Assembly (NCBI RefSeq): GCF_001941625.1
Contig: NZ_CP016076.1
Span: 7,052,001 to 7,116,000, forward strand
Reading direction: 5' to 3'
DNA: 64,000 nt
From: Actinoalloteichus fjordicus
GTDB lineage: Bacteria; Actinomycetota; Actinomycetes; Mycobacteriales; Pseudonocardiaceae
The number at the start of each line of letters is the position of its first letter. Position 1 is the stretch's first letter. Below are positions 1 through 7,854 of this stretch, piece after piece. The notes under the pieces are model-generated. The model did not search any database, had not been told where the DNA came from, and saw nothing but the letters and a program-made list of their open reading frames with translations. The position numbers and the translations under genes are program-made.

Positions 1-342
1 GCCCCCGGCTCGGTGGAGCTGCGCCTGCGCGGCCGCGATCCGAACTTCGTCGTGACCGCACCGCCCGCCGAGCCGCCGCCCGCCGCCGCCCAGGACGATC
101 CGGCGGCCGACGGCGGCGCGCTGATCGCCGAGGACGGCCCCAGCTCGCGGATCAACGTGCGACTCCCGGAGCAGCTCAAGGCCGCGATCGAGGAGGCCGC
201 AGCCAAGGAGGGCCGCTCGGTCAACGCCTGGCTGGTCCGCGCGGCCTCGACCGCCCTACAGCGTTCCGACCGCGACCAGTTCGCCGAGCAGCACACCGGC
301 GGCCGACGGAGCAGGCAGCACCTCACCGGCTGGGTGCGCTGA
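1..342 (+). CDS. Ribbon-helix-helix (HicB/Arc-type) protein, 5' end outside window
   Basis: The reading frame is open from the first base, so the gene probably begins upstream; a GTG at 13 is the first start codon in the window. A Pro/Ala-rich linker is followed by a ribbon-helix-helix core (INVRLPEQLKAAIEEAA, then GRSVNAWLVRAA), the fold of HicB/Arc-type DNA-binding antitoxins. No toxin partner is visible downstream; the next gene is a DUF4097 protein 72 bases away. Such a protein could regulate the DUF4097/ABC exporter genes that follow, which is inference from position only. Confidence 0.65.
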   Translation, partial: APGSVELRLRGRDPNFVVTAPPAEPPPAAAQDDPAADGGALIAEDGPSSRINVRLPEQLKAAIEEAAAKEGRSVNAWLVRAASTALQRSDRDQFAEQHTGGRRSRQHLTGWVR

Positions 343-414
343 CGCACCACCTTCCACCACATCACGCCCCTGAACTGCGGGGATGCTTCACCGATCCATG
401 ACGAGGGGACAGCC

Positions 415-1260
415 ATGCCTGAATTCGCCACACCCGAACCGATCTCCGCCACGCTCGAACTGGGCGTCGGCACCGTGCGGATCAGCGCGAGCGACCGCGC
501 CGACACCATCGTCGACGTGCGTCCGAGCGATGAATCCGATGAGTCGGACGTGCAGGCCGCCCGCGACGTCCGGGTGGACTACGCGAACGGCGTGCTCCGC
601 ATCACCGGGCCGAAAGCGCCCCTCTTCGACTTCTCCCGCAAGACCAGGTCGGTGGACGTGTCCATCGTGCTGCCCAGCGGCTCGCAGCTCTCCGGTGACG
701 TCCAGGTGGGCAGCCTCAACGGCACCGGTCTGCTGGGGAAGTGCCGGTTCAAGACCTCCGCCGGAGACGTCCGGCTGGAGCGGACCGGTCCGCTGCGGGT
801 GGACACCGCAGCCGGTCACGTCACCGCAACCCGCGTCGCGGGCGACGTCGAGATCCACACCGGATCAGGGAAGGTCCGCATCGGCAAGGTCGAAGGCTCC
901 GTGGCCGTCAAGAACTCCAACGGCGATACCGAGATCGAGGCCGCCGACGGCGACGTGCGGGTGCGCTCGGCCAACGGCGGCATCTCCATCGAGCGGGCAG
1001 GCGGGGGTGTCGATGCGAAGACGTCCAACGGCAGCGTTCGCGTCGGCGAGGTGGCCCGAGGCTCCGTCGAACTCGGCTCCGCGATGGGCGATCTGGACAT
1101 CGGCATCGCCGAGGGCACCGCCGCGTGGCTCGAGGTGCACACCAAGTTCGGGCAGGTGCACAACCTGCTGGACACCGCCGCCCGGCCCGAGGAGTCCGAC
1201 GAGACCGTCGAGGTGCGCGCGCGTACCTCGTTCGGCGGCATCACGATCCGACGTTCGTAA
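415..1260 (+). CDS. DUF4097 beta-strand repeat protein
   Basis: 281 residues. The body is a run of short repeated beta segments of the form G-D-V-x-V-x-(S/T)-A-x-G (for example AAGHVTATRVAGDVEI and NGDTEIEAADGDVRVRSANG), the pattern of the DUF4097 family, which is predicted to fold as a beta-solenoid. No signal peptide or membrane segment is seen, so it is probably cytoplasmic. The ATG at 415 follows a GAGGGGA ribosome site. It is 8 bases upstream of the ABC ATPase start, so the two are likely co-transcribed. Function is unknown; in actinomycetes such proteins often sit beside Drr-type exporters. Confidence 0.8.
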   Translation: MPEFATPEPISATLELGVGTVRISASDRADTIVDVRPSDESDESDVQAARDVRVDYANGVLRITGPKAPLFDFSRKTRSVDVSIVLPSGSQLSGDVQVGSLNGTGLLGKCRFKTSAGDVRLERTGPLRVDTAAGHVTATRVAGDVEIHTGSGKVRIGKVEGSVAVKNSNGDTEIEAADGDVRVRSANGGISIERAGGGVDAKTSNGSVRVGEVARGSVELGSAMGDLDIGIAEGTAAWLEVHTKFGQVHNLLDTAARPEESDETVEVRARTSFGGITIRRS

Positions 1261-1268
1261 GGAGAGCC

Positions 1269-2228
1269 ATGACCACCACACGATCTACGCCTGCAATCGT
1301 GGTGACCGGGTTGCGCAAGTCGTTCGGCGACCAGGTCGTACTCGACGGCATCGACCTCACCATCCCACCGGGAACGGTCTACGCACTGCTCGGGGCGAAC
1401 GGCGCAGGGAAGACCACCACGGTCAAGATCCTGGCCACGTTGATCAGTGCCGATGCCGGTGACGTCCGCATCGCAGGCCACGACCTGGCAGGCGAACCCG
1501 GTGCGGTGCGCGCCGCTATCGGTGTCACCGGCCAGTTCTCGACGGTGGACAACCTGCTCACCGGCCGGGAGAACCTGCTCCTGATGGCGGACCTGCACCA
1601 CCTCGCCAAAGGCGAGGGCAGGCAGCGCGTCGCCGGACTGCTGGAACGGTTCGACCTGGTCGGGGCGGCAGAGAAGCCGGTCTCGACGTACTCCGGGGGG
1701 ATGCGGCGTCGGCTCGACCTGGCGATGACCCTGGTCGGCAGCCCGCGAGTGATCTTCCTCGATGAGCCGACGACCGGCCTGGATCCGCGCAGCCGCCTGG
1801 GCATGTGGCAGATCGTCCGAGAGCTGGTGGCCGAGGGCGTCACCATCTTCCTGACCACGCAGTACCTGGCGGAGGCCGATGAGCTGGCCGATCGGATCGC
1901 GGTCCTCGACCACGGTCGGCTGGTCGCCGAGGGCACCCCGGACGAGTTGAAGCGTCGCATCCCCGGCAGCCATGTCCGTCTGCGGTTCGGCGATCAGCGC
2001 AGCCTCGACGCAGCCGCACGCATGCTGGGTCAGGTCTCTCCCGACGGCGACCCGCTCAGCCTGCGGGTCCCCGGCGACGGCAGCCTGCGCTCGCTGCAGA
2101 CCCTGATCGACCAACTAGCAGCCGGTGCGGTCGAGGTCGACGAACTGTCGGTGCACACCACCGATCTCGACGACGTTTTCCTCGCCCTCACCAGCGACTC
2201 CTCCGACACGAAGGCGACCTCCCGATGA
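1269..2228 (+). CDS. ABC exporter ATP-binding protein (DrrA family)
   Basis: 319 residues. It hydrolyses ATP to drive the membrane partner encoded next. Walker A is at residues 42-50 (GANGAGKTT), the signature is YSGGMRRRLDLA, and Walker B is VIFLDEPTTGLD; the C-terminal extension is typical of the daunorubicin-resistance DrrA group. The frame is open far upstream, but the ATG at 1269 has a GGAGAG site and follows the DUF4097 stop directly, so I chose it. The stop overlaps the permease start (ATGA). The substrate cannot be told from sequence; lipophilic drugs or lipids are usual for the family. Confidence 0.9.
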   Translation: MTTTRSTPAIVVTGLRKSFGDQVVLDGIDLTIPPGTVYALLGANGAGKTTTVKILATLISADAGDVRIAGHDLAGEPGAVRAAIGVTGQFSTVDNLLTGRENLLLMADLHHLAKGEGRQRVAGLLERFDLVGAAEKPVSTYSGGMRRRLDLAMTLVGSPRVIFLDEPTTGLDPRSRLGMWQIVRELVAEGVTIFLTTQYLAEADELADRIAVLDHGRLVAEGTPDELKRRIPGSHVRLRFGDQRSLDAAARMLGQVSPDGDPLSLRVPGDGSLRSLQTLIDQLAAGAVEVDELSVHTTDLDDVFLALTSDSSDTKATSR

Positions 2229-3055
2229 GCGACTCCGCCCATGCCCTCACCGGGCAGGCACCGGCGAGCATCCGTCTCCATCCGCTGCGCGACTCGGCGA
2301 CGATGCTGCGCCGCAACCTCAAGCATCTGCTGCGATACCCGTCGATGACCGTGCTGCTCATCGGGATGCCGATCGTCATGCTGCTGCTGTTCGTGTCCGT
2401 GTTCGGCGGAACGCTGGGCGCCGGGCTCAGCGGCGGATCGGGCGGACGCGCCGAGTACCTCGAGTACGTCACCCCCGCGATCATCCTGCTGACCGTCACG
2501 GCCACGGTGCAGGGGACCGCGATATCGATTGCCATGGACATGGCCGAGGGCATCATCGCCCGATTCCGCACCATGCACATCGCCCGGGTCTCGGTGCTCA
2601 CCGGGCACGTGTTGGGCAGCGTCATCCAGGCCATGCTCAGCGTGGCGGTCCTGATCGGCGTGGCAATGCTGATCGGCTTCCGATCCACTGCGGGAGTGGT
2701 CGAGTGGCTGGCCACAGCCGGGCTTCTCCTGGCGTTGACGTTCGCGCTCGTCTGGCTCTGCGTCGCACTGGGCCAGGTGAGCAAGAGCGTGGAGACCGCG
2801 AGCAACCTGCCCATGCCGCTGATGCTCCTGCCATTCTTCGGCAGTGGCTTCGTCCCCACTGACTCCATGCCCGACGGGCTGCGCTGGTTCGCCGAATATC
2901 AGCCGTTCACGTCGATCATCGAGACCCTACGCGGCCTGCTGACGGGCGGACCGATCGGCAACAATGCGTGGATCGCCCTCGCCTGGTGCGCGGTCATCGC
3001 ATTCGGCGGATACCTGTGGTCGAAGAAGCTGTTCAATCGCGAGGATTCGCGTTGA
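2225..3055 (+). CDS. ABC-2 type exporter permease (DrrB family)
   Basis: 276 residues with about six hydrophobic segments, beginning with one near residues 38-60 (MTVLLIGMPIVMLLLFVSVF), as in ABC2-membrane exporters. It forms the pore for the ATPase encoded immediately upstream, with which it shares a 4-base ATGA overlap that implies translational coupling. A 334-base regulatory region follows before the P450, so the P450 probably has its own promoter. Confidence 0.88.
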   Translation: MSDSAHALTGQAPASIRLHPLRDSATMLRRNLKHLLRYPSMTVLLIGMPIVMLLLFVSVFGGTLGAGLSGGSGGRAEYLEYVTPAIILLTVTATVQGTAISIAMDMAEGIIARFRTMHIARVSVLTGHVLGSVIQAMLSVAVLIGVAMLIGFRSTAGVVEWLATAGLLLALTFALVWLCVALGQVSKSVETASNLPMPLMLLPFFGSGFVPTDSMPDGLRWFAEYQPFTSIIETLRGLLTGGPIGNNAWIALAWCAVIAFGGYLWSKKLFNREDSR

Positions 3056-3389
3056 TCCCGTAACCGAATGAACGATGCGGCACAGACTTTCGGTGATCAC
3101 CCCCGAGAGGACAGCTGTCCCGGCAGTAGGAAAAACGACCTTTCCCAGTTCATGGTGATCACCATGTGCTGATCGCGCACGGGTCATCACGAATGACCCC
3201 GATCGGCGACGGCTGCATCATCATCGGCCGCGCGACATTTATCGCCCCATCCCGGCATTCCTGCCGATATCAACCATCGCCACAACGCGCCCTGATCAAC
3301 CATGCCTCCGGCATCGCCGTTGTCCGAGTCAGTCGGCGAGCAGAAACGACAGCGATTACGCCTGGCACCATCGCCACGAGAGGAAATTC
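3056..3389. promoter_or_regulatory. Intergenic region with three inverted repeats upstream of the P450
   Basis: There is no credible gene here. The region holds a 10-base perfect palindrome GGTGATCACC at 3092-3101, a 16-base perfect palindrome CATGGTGATCACCATG at 3151-3166 that contains the same 10-mer, and a third inverted repeat at 3181-3199 (GGGTCAT, 5-base spacer, ATGACCC). The first two are in register 62 bases apart, as expected for paired sites of one dimeric regulator. The base composition is more AT-rich than the flanks. Promoter elements were not identified with confidence. Confidence 0.55.
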
Positions 3390-4616
3390 ATGAACCACCC
3401 GATCTCCATTCCGCACGGCCTCCCCATGGAACGCGATGCGGGCCCCTTCGATCCGCCCCGCGCCATCACCCGACTCCGGGAGGCTCGTCCCGTCAGCCCC
3501 ATGGTCTTCCCCGACGGTCACGAGGGCTGGCTCATCACCGGTTACGACGCCGTCCGCAAGGCCATGGCCGACACCCGATTCAGCTCCCGCCAGGACATCG
3601 GCGTCCTCCACGTACCGTGGGAGATCCCCGGCATGCCCACCTTCACCGAACCGTCCCCGCAGCCGCCGGGCATGTTCATCGCCATGGACCCGCCGGACCA
3701 CACCCGACTGCGACGCAGGCTCACCGGAGCCTTCACCGTCAGACGGATGAAGCAGCTCGAAGCACACATCGCCGAAATCGTCGAGCATCGGCTGGCCGCG
3801 ATGGCTCGCCTTACTCCGCCGGTCGACCTGGTGGCGGAATTCGCGGTTCCGGTGCCGTTGCTGGTGATCTGTGAGCTCCTCGGCGTCCCCTACGCGGACC
3901 GGCAGGAATTTCAGGCCCGCTCCGCGAGATTCCTCGTCAAGGACCTGCCGCTCGAGGAGAAGATGGCCGTGCACGGCGCACTCAACACCTACCTGACCGA
4001 ACTGATCACGCGCACTCGCACCGCTCCCGGCGAGAACATCCTGTCCGACCTGGCCCGCCAGGAGGACCTCACCATCGACGAACTGACCGGCATCGCCTTC
4101 CTGCTGCTGCTCGCGGGCCACGAGACCACCGCCAACATGCTGGGGCTGGGCACCTTCGCACTCTTAGAAGATCCCGAGCAGGCCGACGAACTGCGGGCCC
4201 GTCCCGAGCTGTTACCCGATGCCGTCGAGGAACTCCTGCGCTCGCTGTCCGTCGTCGACATCCTTCTCCGCTATGCCACGGAGGACATCGAGCTCGGCGG
4301 GGAGACGATCAGCAGAGGATCGAGCGTCATCATCTCGATGCTGGCCGCCAACCGGGACCCCCGACGCTTCGAAGACCCCGACGCCCTGGACATCCGCCGC
4401 CGGGCCCGCGGTCATCTCTCCTTCGGCCACGGCATCCACCAGTGTCTCGGCCAACAGCTGGCCCGCATCGAGATGCGCGCCGGTTTCGAGGGACTCCTGC
4501 ATCGCTTCCCGACCTTGAAACTCGCCGTCCCCGCCGATGCGGTGCGGCTCAAGACCGACATGAACATCTACGGCGTCCATGAACTGCCGGTCACCTGGGA
4601 TCAGGGGAGGGGATGA
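3390..4616 (+). CDS. Cytochrome P450 monooxygenase
   Basis: 408 residues, normal for soluble bacterial P450s. The I-helix oxygen-activation motif AGHETT is at 242-247, the K-helix ExxR at 281-284, and the heme-binding loop FGHGIHQCLG at 345-354 with the thiolate ligand Cys352. All key residues are intact, so it should be an active monooxygenase. No ferredoxin or ferredoxin reductase gene lies in this neighbourhood, so electrons must come from partners encoded elsewhere. The ATG at 3390 has a GAGGAAA site. No biosynthetic cluster surrounds it, so the substrate is unknown. Confidence 0.93.
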   Translation: MNHPISIPHGLPMERDAGPFDPPRAITRLREARPVSPMVFPDGHEGWLITGYDAVRKAMADTRFSSRQDIGVLHVPWEIPGMPTFTEPSPQPPGMFIAMDPPDHTRLRRRLTGAFTVRRMKQLEAHIAEIVEHRLAAMARLTPPVDLVAEFAVPVPLLVICELLGVPYADRQEFQARSARFLVKDLPLEEKMAVHGALNTYLTELITRTRTAPGENILSDLARQEDLTIDELTGIAFLLLLAGHETTANMLGLGTFALLEDPEQADELRARPELLPDAVEELLRSLSVVDILLRYATEDIELGGETISRGSSVIISMLAANRDPRRFEDPDALDIRRRARGHLSFGHGIHQCLGQQLARIEMRAGFEGLLHRFPTLKLAVPADAVRLKTDMNIYGVHELPVTWDQGRG

Positions 4617-4859
4617 AACCCGGCTAGACCATTCGCTCGGACATTCGACCGCTTCTCGGCGACGGCAGGCCGTCGGCACCGAGGGGACGAGGGGACGCGG
4701 GAGTCCTCTGCTGATTCCGGCTGGCCTCGACTCGACGACGACGTCGGCAGAAGAAGAACACGCTGCGGGACGACGTCGACATGTCGTCGGAGGGGGACAC
4801 CGCACGCGGTGCGGCCCGAGTTCGCCCGCCGCAACTGGTCCGAGGGCCGCAAAACGGGC

Positions 4860-4890
4860 TTGAGTCTCACGCTGCTTGAGGCGCCATAGT
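4860..4890 (+). promoter_or_regulatory. MerR-type promoter with 19-bp spacer (probable autoregulation)
   Basis: A -35-like TTGAGT (4860-4865) and a -10-like CATAGT (4885-4890) are separated by 19 bases, the over-long spacer characteristic of MerR-family promoters. The spacer contains a short inverted repeat CTCA...TGAG (4866-4880). Transcription would begin close to the GTG at 4898, giving a leaderless message for the MerR gene itself. Confidence 0.45.
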
Positions 4891-4897
4891 GGGCGCC

Positions 4898-5935
4898 GTG
4901 GACGACAAGGAGCTGTACCCCATCGGGGATGTGGCCCGGCGGACTGGCCTGAGCGTCAGCGCCGTCCGGTTCTACTCCGATGCCGGGCTCGTTCCGCCCG
5001 ACGGCCATACGAGCGTGGGCTACCGGCTGTACGACGTCGGCTCCATCGCCCGACTGGAACTCGTCCGCACGCTCCGCGAACTGGGCGCCAGCCTGAATGA
5101 CATCCGGAGTCTGCTCGCCGAGGAGACCACGCTGCACGAGTTGGCCAGGACGCATCTGGCGCTCGTCGAGCGCCAGACGCGTCGGCTCCAGGCCAGACGG
5201 GCCGTCCTCCGCACCATCGTGAGACAAGACAGCGCGACCGAACGGATTGCTCTCATGCACAAGCTCGCGGCCATGTCCGACGACGACCGAGATCAGCTCA
5301 TCGACGAGTTCTGGGATGAGGTCAGTGACGGCCTCCCGGTACACCCCGCCTACACCAGGCTGCTGCATCAGATGCGCCCGAAGCTTCCGGAGGAACCCAC
5401 CACTGAACAACTCGAAGCCTGGATCGAATTGGCCGACATGGTCCGGGACGCCGACTTCCGACGCGAGGTCCGCCGGTTCTTCCACGACAGCTTCGCCGGT
5501 GACAAGGCACTACAGGTGACCTCGCCGGAGATGCTGAAGCGGCTGGAGGAACAGGGGGCGATCGAGCAGGAGATCGGGGCAGCCCGCACGTCCGGGCTCC
5601 CGGTGGACTCGCCCCGCGCCCGTGAGCTCGCCGAGCGGCTCGTGAAAGCCACGACCGAGTTCACTGCCGAGATCACCGGCGAGTACGACGCCGACGAGAC
5701 GCGCCGCTACCTGGCTTCGGGGCCGGACACCACGACCGAGTCATACGAACGCGCCCAGGAGTTCGTCTCCCGCTTCACCGGTGTACTCGACCGGTATCTG
5801 GCGCTGACCGCGACGATCAGCGGATCGCCGCAGCCGGACCCGACGGACGCCGACGCGAATGAGGCGTGGATCTCTGCCGTACTCACGCACTTCGCGTCGC
5901 CCCAGCCGCGTACGGAACTCGCCCCAGAGCGGTGA
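4898..5935 (+). CDS. MerR family transcriptional regulator with large C-terminal domain
   Basis: 345 residues from the GTG at 4898 (a GTG at 4889 would add three residues but lies inside the putative -10 box). The N-terminal 70 residues are a MerR winged helix (YPIGDVARRTGLSVSAVRFY, then VGYRLYDVGSIARLELVRTL), followed by a coiled-coil dimerisation helix. The C-terminal 240 residues are largely helical and acidic, far larger than the effector domain of metal sensors, and may bind an organic ligand as TipA-type regulators do. Its target may be its own promoter or the neighbouring P450; this is inference. Confidence 0.85.
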   Translation: MDDKELYPIGDVARRTGLSVSAVRFYSDAGLVPPDGHTSVGYRLYDVGSIARLELVRTLRELGASLNDIRSLLAEETTLHELARTHLALVERQTRRLQARRAVLRTIVRQDSATERIALMHKLAAMSDDDRDQLIDEFWDEVSDGLPVHPAYTRLLHQMRPKLPEEPTTEQLEAWIELADMVRDADFRREVRRFFHDSFAGDKALQVTSPEMLKRLEEQGAIEQEIGAARTSGLPVDSPRARELAERLVKATTEFTAEITGEYDADETRRYLASGPDTTTESYERAQEFVSRFTGVLDRYLALTATISGSPQPDPTDADANEAWISAVLTHFASPQPRTELAPER

Positions 5936-5998
5936 GGAGGAGTCTGCGTCACAGGTGGCCGGTTGACCTACAGGCCTGCCGGTCGTGACAGGCGCGCC

Positions 5999-6170
5999 TA
6001 TGCCACGACGAGGACGCCGCTGGTGACGGTGAGTCGGTACGCGCTGGAGTCGGCGGCGGCGTTCGTCTCGCCGCCGCCGTGCAGTCACACCAACGCCGGG
6101 CGAGGGATCCCAGGTCGTGGGCACGGTGCCCGCCGGCACCAGGCGGTCCTTGTCGAGCGAGGTGACCTCC
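5999..6170 (-). pseudogene. Degenerate alpha/beta-hydrolase fragment
   Basis: On the minus strand, around 6090 to 5999, one frame reads PALV-stop-LHGGGETNAAADSS...RLTVTSGVLVVA-stop. ALVxLHGGG resembles the oxyanion-hole strand of HSL-type alpha/beta hydrolases, and the segment up to VLVVA matches the next helix and strand. There is an internal TGA where a Trp codon is usual, a stop where the next strand should continue, and a preceding segment in another frame. This looks like an eroded gene end between the MerR and SDR genes. The match is by eye only. Confidence 0.35.
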
Positions 6171-6219
6171 GTGATCGCTCAGCACGCTGCTCCAGCGCCA
6201 TGCCCGACAGCCGTCCTGA

Positions 6220-7173
6220 TCAGAAGGCGTCCAGCCCGGTGAGCTCGCTGGAGAGCGTCCAGAGCCGCTCCGCCGCAGCCGGGTCGATCGCCCACGGCTT
6301 GACGCCGCCGACCAGCATGTCGTCCGAGGTGGCGGGCTCGGCGACATCGCAGTCCTGGCAGTAGGCACCGCCCCGGTCGCCCAGCAGGGGTGACGTCGCC
6401 GCCCACACGGCGGTCGCCGCGCCCTGTTCGGGGGTCTTGAAGCCTGCGACGGGCTCGCCGTCGGACGTCACCCAGCCCTGCTCGAACCATTGCGAGCGAG
6501 GGATGTGGCGTTGCAACGGCGTCAGGATGCTGCCCGGGTGCACGGCGAAGGAGTTCAGGCCCAGGTCGCTGCCGAGGCGGTCGAGATGCACGGCGAACAG
6601 GGCGTTGGCGGTCTTGGACTGGGCGTATGCCAGCCACCGGTCGTAGCCGGCACGGAAGTGGAGGTCCGTCCAGCGGATGTCGGACAGGAAGTGCCCGGAC
6701 GAGGCCACCGTGACCACCCGCGACCCGGATGAGGTCAGCGCGGGCCGCAGGCGGTTGACGAGAGCGAAGTGCCCCAGGTGATTGATCGCGAAGTGTGCCT
6801 CCCAGCCGGCGCCGACGCTCGACTGCGGACAGGCCATCACGCCCGCGCCGTTGATGAGCAGGTCCAACGGACGACCGGACTCGAGGACTCGCTCAGCGAA
6901 GACTCGCACGCTGTCCAGGTCTGCCAGATCGAGTGCGTGCACCTCGGTTCTGGGCAGGTCGCGCAGCGCGGCCTCGGCCGCAGCCGGTCGACGAGCGGGA
7001 ACGATGACGTGTGCTCCGGCGCGGACCAGCGCACGGCTGGTCGCCAGGCCGAGCCCGGAATACCCGCCGGTGACCAGCGCGGTGGTGCCGGTCAGGTCGA
7101 TCTGGGCGAGGACGTCGTCGGCCGTGCTGTGGGCACCGAGGCCGGTGCCGATCTTCTGCTGTCTCGTGGTCAC
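6220..7173 (-). CDS. Short-chain dehydrogenase/reductase
   Basis: 317 residues. It should catalyse NAD(P)-dependent oxidoreduction. The Rossmann motif TGGYSGLG is at 35-42, NGAG at 108-111, and the catalytic Ser near 158 and Tyr183-x3-Lys187 (YAQSK) are all present. Length and C-terminal extension match the SDRs related to retinol dehydrogenase/WW-domain oxidoreductase. The GTG start at 7173 has no ribosome site, but a MerR-type -10 lies 7 bases upstream, so the message is probably leaderless. It is divergent from the small MerR regulator that most likely controls it. Confidence 0.9.
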   Translation of the reverse strand: MTTRQQKIGTGLGAHSTADDVLAQIDLTGTTALVTGGYSGLGLATSRALVRAGAHVIVPARRPAAAEAALRDLPRTEVHALDLADLDSVRVFAERVLESGRPLDLLINGAGVMACPQSSVGAGWEAHFAINHLGHFALVNRLRPALTSSGSRVVTVASSGHFLSDIRWTDLHFRAGYDRWLAYAQSKTANALFAVHLDRLGSDLGLNSFAVHPGSILTPLQRHIPRSQWFEQGWVTSDGEPVAGFKTPEQGAATAVWAATSPLLGDRGGAYCQDCDVAEPATSDDMLVGGVKPWAIDPAAAERLWTLSSELTGLDAF

Positions 7174-7179
7174 AGCGCG

Positions 7180-7210
7180 ACGCTAGGATCTAGAGTGCAC
7201 CCTAGGTCAA
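7180..7210 (-). promoter_or_regulatory. MerR operator/promoter for the SDR gene
   Basis: Read on the minus strand: -35 TTGACC (7205-7210), exactly 19 bases of spacer, and -10 TAGCGT (7180-7185). The spacer is filled by an imperfect 16-base palindrome at 7190-7205 (CTAGAGTGCACCCTAG on the plus strand). This is the canonical geometry at which MerR proteins twist the DNA to activate. The predicted start site falls at or next to the SDR GTG codon. Confidence 0.75.
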
Positions 7211-7226
7211 GGTATCGTTCGGTCCC

Positions 7227-7646
7227 GTGAGCGGAGAGTCGAGCGGCCTGTCCATCGGGACGGTCGCCGAACGGACCGGGCTGGGCGTGCACGCGCTGCG
7301 GTACTTCGAGCGTGAAGGGCTGTTCCTGCGGGAGATCCCCCGCACCAACGGCGGGCAGCGGGTCTATGACCAGGCGGATGTGGACTGGCTGATGTTGTGC
7401 GGCAGGCTGCGCGACTCCGGCATGTCGATCGCCACGCTCAGGAAGTTCGCCGGGCTCGTCCGGTCCGGCCCGGGTAACGAGCAGGCTCGCCTGGCGCTGT
7501 TGCAGGAGCATGAACGCAGCGTGCAGGCCAGGATCGACGCCCTGACCGCAAGCCTGGGGATCATCCACGGCAAGGTGGTCACCTACGAACGGCATGTTCG
7601 CGAGGGAACGGCCGTGGGACTCTGGTCCCCGAACTCGGCGGACTGA
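7227..7646 (+). CDS. MerR family regulator, divergent from the SDR gene
   Basis: 139 residues, the normal size of small MerR regulators. The winged helix SIGTVAERTGLGVHALRYFE opens the protein, the second motif is GGQRVYDQADVDWLMLCGRL, and a dimerisation coiled coil follows (about residues 80-120). No cysteine cluster typical of metal sensors is visible at the C-terminus, so an organic or redox signal is more likely. It shares a 53-base promoter region with the SDR gene and should both repress and activate across it. Confidence 0.9.
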   Translation: MSGESSGLSIGTVAERTGLGVHALRYFEREGLFLREIPRTNGGQRVYDQADVDWLMLCGRLRDSGMSIATLRKFAGLVRSGPGNEQARLALLQEHERSVQARIDALTASLGIIHGKVVTYERHVREGTAVGLWSPNSAD

Positions 7647-7854
7647 CCCGCCGGGCATTCGATGAACCGGGTCATCTGACCGAGGACTCTTCCGAGGGCA
7701 TCGGCTTCGCGGCGAGCCGGGGCCTCATAGTGGGAGGAAACGGACTTTCCGCCGGTGACCTCGGTCTCTCCGAGCGGTGATGCATGAATCCGCGCAGAAG
7801 TCCAGACGCCTACCACGACTGTATCCGCCTGGCATCTCCGTAGAATCAGCCCAC

